This document shows, one piece after another, positions 6,260 to 7,986 of a stretch of DNA of 7,986 bases. The notes under the pieces were generated by a model. It ran no database searches. It worked only from the letters and a program-made list of their open reading frames with translations, and was not told where the DNA came from. Source of the stretch: an uncultured Odoribacter sp. (GTDB taxonomy: Bacteria > Bacteroidota > Bacteroidia > Bacteroidales > Marinifilaceae); NCBI GenBank assembly GCA_934725835.1, contig CAKVCR010000124.1, positions 1 to 7,986 of the forward strand, given 5' to 3'. Both the position numbers and the translations under genes were made by a program. Within the stretch, counting starts at the first letter, position 1. Each line of letters opens with the position of its first letter.

Positions 6260-7228
6260 ATGATAGAAGCAAACAGTGTCCGCCACGAAATGAACAGATG
6301 CGGTAAAACAAACCGTCCTTTTCTATTTGGAGTAGATTTTGAAATCAACAAAGGTTTTTTTATCGAGAATCCATTAGAAGACAAAAGAATCCTCTTTAAA
6401 GCCGGTGAAATCTCCAATACAGGAAGCGTGCTGCCACCTTGCCCCGCTCCTCAACTAAAAATTTTGCATACTGACGCAGCAGCGTACGCTGCCAAATTCG
6501 AAATTGTACATAATGGACTTTTATACGGCAACAGCTTCCTATTGAATCTGACTGAGCGCACTCCAATCCGTACCAACCTCACACTGGAACAGATATTCTA
6601 TCATAGCCGGGCCAAATACAAAATATTGCTTCCCGACCGGTTTGTCTGTTTTTCGCCAGAAACTTTTGTGCGCATTCAAGGTAATGAAATCTCCAGCTAT
6701 CCCATGAAAGGAACCATTGATGCCACCCTACCCAATGCCGAATCCCTTTTAATGGACAACTACAAAGAAGAGTGCGAACACTACACCATTGTTGACTTAC
6801 TACGCAACGATTTAAACATGGTGGCACAGAACATACAAGTCAGACAATTCCGCTACATAGAAAACATACGTACCCTCAAAGGTGAAATATTACAGACAAG
6901 TTCAGAGGTCGTTGGTCAGCTTCCTGACAATTGGCACAGTTGTATAGGAGACATCATCTTCCGCTTGCTCCCTGCCGGTTCCATATCAGGAGCCCCCAAA
7001 CCCTCAACGGTAAAACTGATTCAGGCTGCCGAAGGCATTGCCAGAGGATACTATAGCGGCATATTCGGCTACTTCGACGGAAAAAGTCTTGATAGTGCCG
7101 TCATGATTCGCTTCATTGAAAAAGAAAACGATCAATACTTCTTTCGCAGCGGAGGTGGTATCACCATCAACAGCATAGCAGAAGAAGAATACAAAGAAGT
7201 CCTGGAAAAAATTTATTTATCCATCTAA
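6260..7228 (+). CDS. pabB: Aminodeoxychorismate synthase component I (short PabB)
   Basis: PabB converts chorismate and ammonia to 4-amino-4-deoxychorismate. The 322-residue protein is essentially only the chorismate-binding catalytic domain; the N-terminal domain of the longer E. coli PabB (about 450 residues) and of TrpE is missing apart from a short segment with FLFGVDFEINKGFFI (21-35). Family motifs in order: GNSFLLNLT (90-98), FSPETFV (131-137), YPMKGTIDA (147-155), TIVDLLRNDLNMVA (176-189), LPAGSISGAPKPSTVKLI (237-254), GYYSGIFGYFDG (263-274), DSAVMIRF (278-285) and SGGGITINS (297-305). Lys150 in PMKGT is the residue that acts as nucleophile in PabB enzymes; TrpE has PIAGT there, so this favours PabB over anthranilate synthase. 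The ATG at 6260 is preferred to Met11 because it follows the A/T-rich leader. pabC follows after 18 bp, evidently one operon. Confidence 0.94.
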   Translation: MIEANSVRHEMNRCGKTNRPFLFGVDFEINKGFFIENPLEDKRILFKAGEISNTGSVLPPCPAPQLKILHTDAAAYAAKFEIVHNGLLYGNSFLLNLTERTPIRTNLTLEQIFYHSRAKYKILLPDRFVCFSPETFVRIQGNEISSYPMKGTIDATLPNAESLLMDNYKEECEHYTIVDLLRNDLNMVAQNIQVRQFRYIENIRTLKGEILQTSSEVVGQLPDNWHSCIGDIIFRLLPAGSISGAPKPSTVKLIQAAEGIARGYYSGIFGYFDGKSLDSAVMIRFIEKENDQYFFRSGGGITINSIAEEEYKEVLEKIYLSI

Positions 7229-7246
7229 TCAAACACACATATCAAT

Positions 7247-7891
7247 ATGTCATCCATTGAAAATATCAGTTTTATTGAAACACTACAAATAATTGACGGA
7301 CATTTCACAAACCCTATCCCACACATTCAACGCATCCGAACGACCCTGGCAGAAATAGGGACTTCCAACCCTATATTGCCAACATTCAGCGACACCCTCA
7401 TTCCGGAAGACAAACGTAAGGGAAATGTCAAGTGCCGCTATCTATACAACATACACAAAGGGGAAATAGAATTTGCTGACTACACTCCCAGGCAGATACA
7501 TACCCTACAGCTCATAGAAGGGAATCATGTAGACTATCATTTAAAATATGCCGACCGCCAAGTCTTAAACAATCTTCGCGCCCAACGCGGCACCTGCGAT
7601 GATATTCTGATTATCAAAAATGGAGAAATCACAGACACCAGTTACAGCAATGTCGTTCTCTTCGATGGCAGCCGCTATATCATACCTCGAGCCTACCTGC
7701 TCAACGGCACACGACGCCGTCAGCTCTTAGCCAACGGCACAGCCACAGAAGCACGTATCACACCCGATGACCTTCACAATTTTCAATGCCTTTATCTTAT
7801 CAACGCCATGCTTGACATAAAAAACAATATTTGCGTTGAGGTAAAAAACATCAACAAATATGCAAAACTTTCTCCGAAAGTCACTCCTTAG
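7247..7891 (+). CDS. pabC: Aminodeoxychorismate lyase, class IV PLP enzyme (PabC-like)
   Basis: This enzyme eliminates pyruvate from aminodeoxychorismate to give p-aminobenzoate. The 214-residue protein belongs to the PLP-dependent class IV aminotransferase fold (D-amino-acid and branched-chain aminotransferases, PabC). Visible features are SFIETLQIIDG near the N-terminus (8-18), HIQRIRTTL (26-34), the probable PLP-binding Lys in YHLKYADRQVLNNL (Lys100), then DDILIIKNGEITDTSYSNVVLFDG (118-141) and YLLNGTRRRQLL (150-161), and LINAMLDI (184-191). In the ITDTSYSN segment Asp130 takes the place of the Glu in the ITE..SN motif of the wider family. It is shorter than E. coli PabC (269 residues), mainly in the N-terminal half. 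The call relies on motifs plus operon position 18 bp behind pabB; substrate specificity in class IV is hard to read from sequence alone. Its stop codon overlaps a convergent frame at the right edge. Confidence 0.87.
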   Translation: MSSIENISFIETLQIIDGHFTNPIPHIQRIRTTLAEIGTSNPILPTFSDTLIPEDKRKGNVKCRYLYNIHKGEIEFADYTPRQIHTLQLIEGNHVDYHLKYADRQVLNNLRAQRGTCDDILIIKNGEITDTSYSNVVLFDGSRYIIPRAYLLNGTRRRQLLANGTATEARITPDDLHNFQCLYLINAMLDIKNNICVEVKNINKYAKLSPKVTP

Positions 7892-7985
7892 TAGCTTGAA
7901 TAATGTATGGGAATACAATGGCAAGACAATTGCGATAAAAATAGTCAGGTATCTCTGTGATAGAAATCTTGTTGCCAGATGAGAA
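7881..7985 (-). CDS. C-terminal end of an unidentified protein (5' part outside window)
   Basis: The minus-strand frame enters from the right edge and stays open for 34 codons to a TGA at 7881-7883. Its sequence, including KISITEIPDYFYRNC (6-20) and LAIVFPYI (21-28), looks like real protein, with alternating hydrophobic strands and few rare residues. I do not identify it firmly. The YFYRN..AI.FPY pattern is reminiscent of the end of SecB-like chaperones of Bacteroidota, which is a guess from memory. It converges on pabC and the two coding ends overlap by 11 bp. There is no start codon or upstream context in the window, so this is a partial gene at best. Confidence 0.45.
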   Translation of the reverse strand, partial: FSSGNKISITEIPDYFYRNCLAIVFPYIIQATKE

Positions 7986-7986
7986 T

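Noticed and set aside
6255..6263. ATG-AAA-TGA mini frame overlapping the pabB start as ATGA
   Set aside because: A two-codon frame in A/T-rich leader sequence is easily chance; there is nothing to support a regulatory role.
6210..6311. N-terminal 34-residue extension of pabA
   Set aside because: It precedes the classic MKKILVIDNYDS start, covers the pabA promoter and overlaps the pabB coding start; it has no family character.

Overview
The window looks like chromosomal DNA from a member of the Bacteroidales, most likely Bacteroides or a close relative. Three things point there. The protein sequences resemble Bacteroidota versions. Most translation starts lack a Shine-Dalgarno site. Six gene starts are preceded by the Bacteroidota-type sigma-70 -7 box TAnnTTTG, four of them with a TTG/TTTG-like -33 element 19-21 bp upstream. 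The region is compact housekeeping DNA. I see no insertion sequence, phage gene, CRISPR array, tRNA or rRNA, and no gap over about 300 bp without a gene.

Layout. On the minus strand, read right to left from about 6.2 kb: pabA (5625-6209), a TRIC/UPF0126 membrane protein (4921-5538), a small cupin protein (4469-4789) closed by a strong hairpin terminator (4402-4449), uvrA (1463-4300) and guaA (1420 down to the left edge, lacking its last ~35 residues). On the plus strand, starting only 50 bp from pabA, are pabB (6260-7228) and pabC (7247-7891). At the right edge an open minus-strand tail (7881-7985) looks like the C-terminus of another protein converging on pabC.

How the genes work together. 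pabA, pabB and pabC encode the whole branch from chorismate to p-aminobenzoate for folate synthesis. PabA supplies ammonia from glutamine, PabB aminates chorismate using a nucleophilic Lys in its PMKGT motif, and PabC releases pyruvate to give p-aminobenzoate. They form two divergent arms from one very short control region in which the two promoters physically overlap. guaA makes GMP, uvrA is the damage sensor of nucleotide excision repair, and the TRIC and cupin genes have no evident link to their neighbours.

Nothing here is clearly a new biological system. The most interesting points are the interlocked pabA/pabB promoters with a predicted near-leaderless pabA mRNA, a shared TTTGC-N3/4-GCAAA dyad over the inferred start sites of guaA and pabB, the loss of a usual zinc-ligand Cys in UvrA, and the loss of metal-ligand histidines in the cupin protein. 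All functional calls are by reading motifs; no database search was possible.
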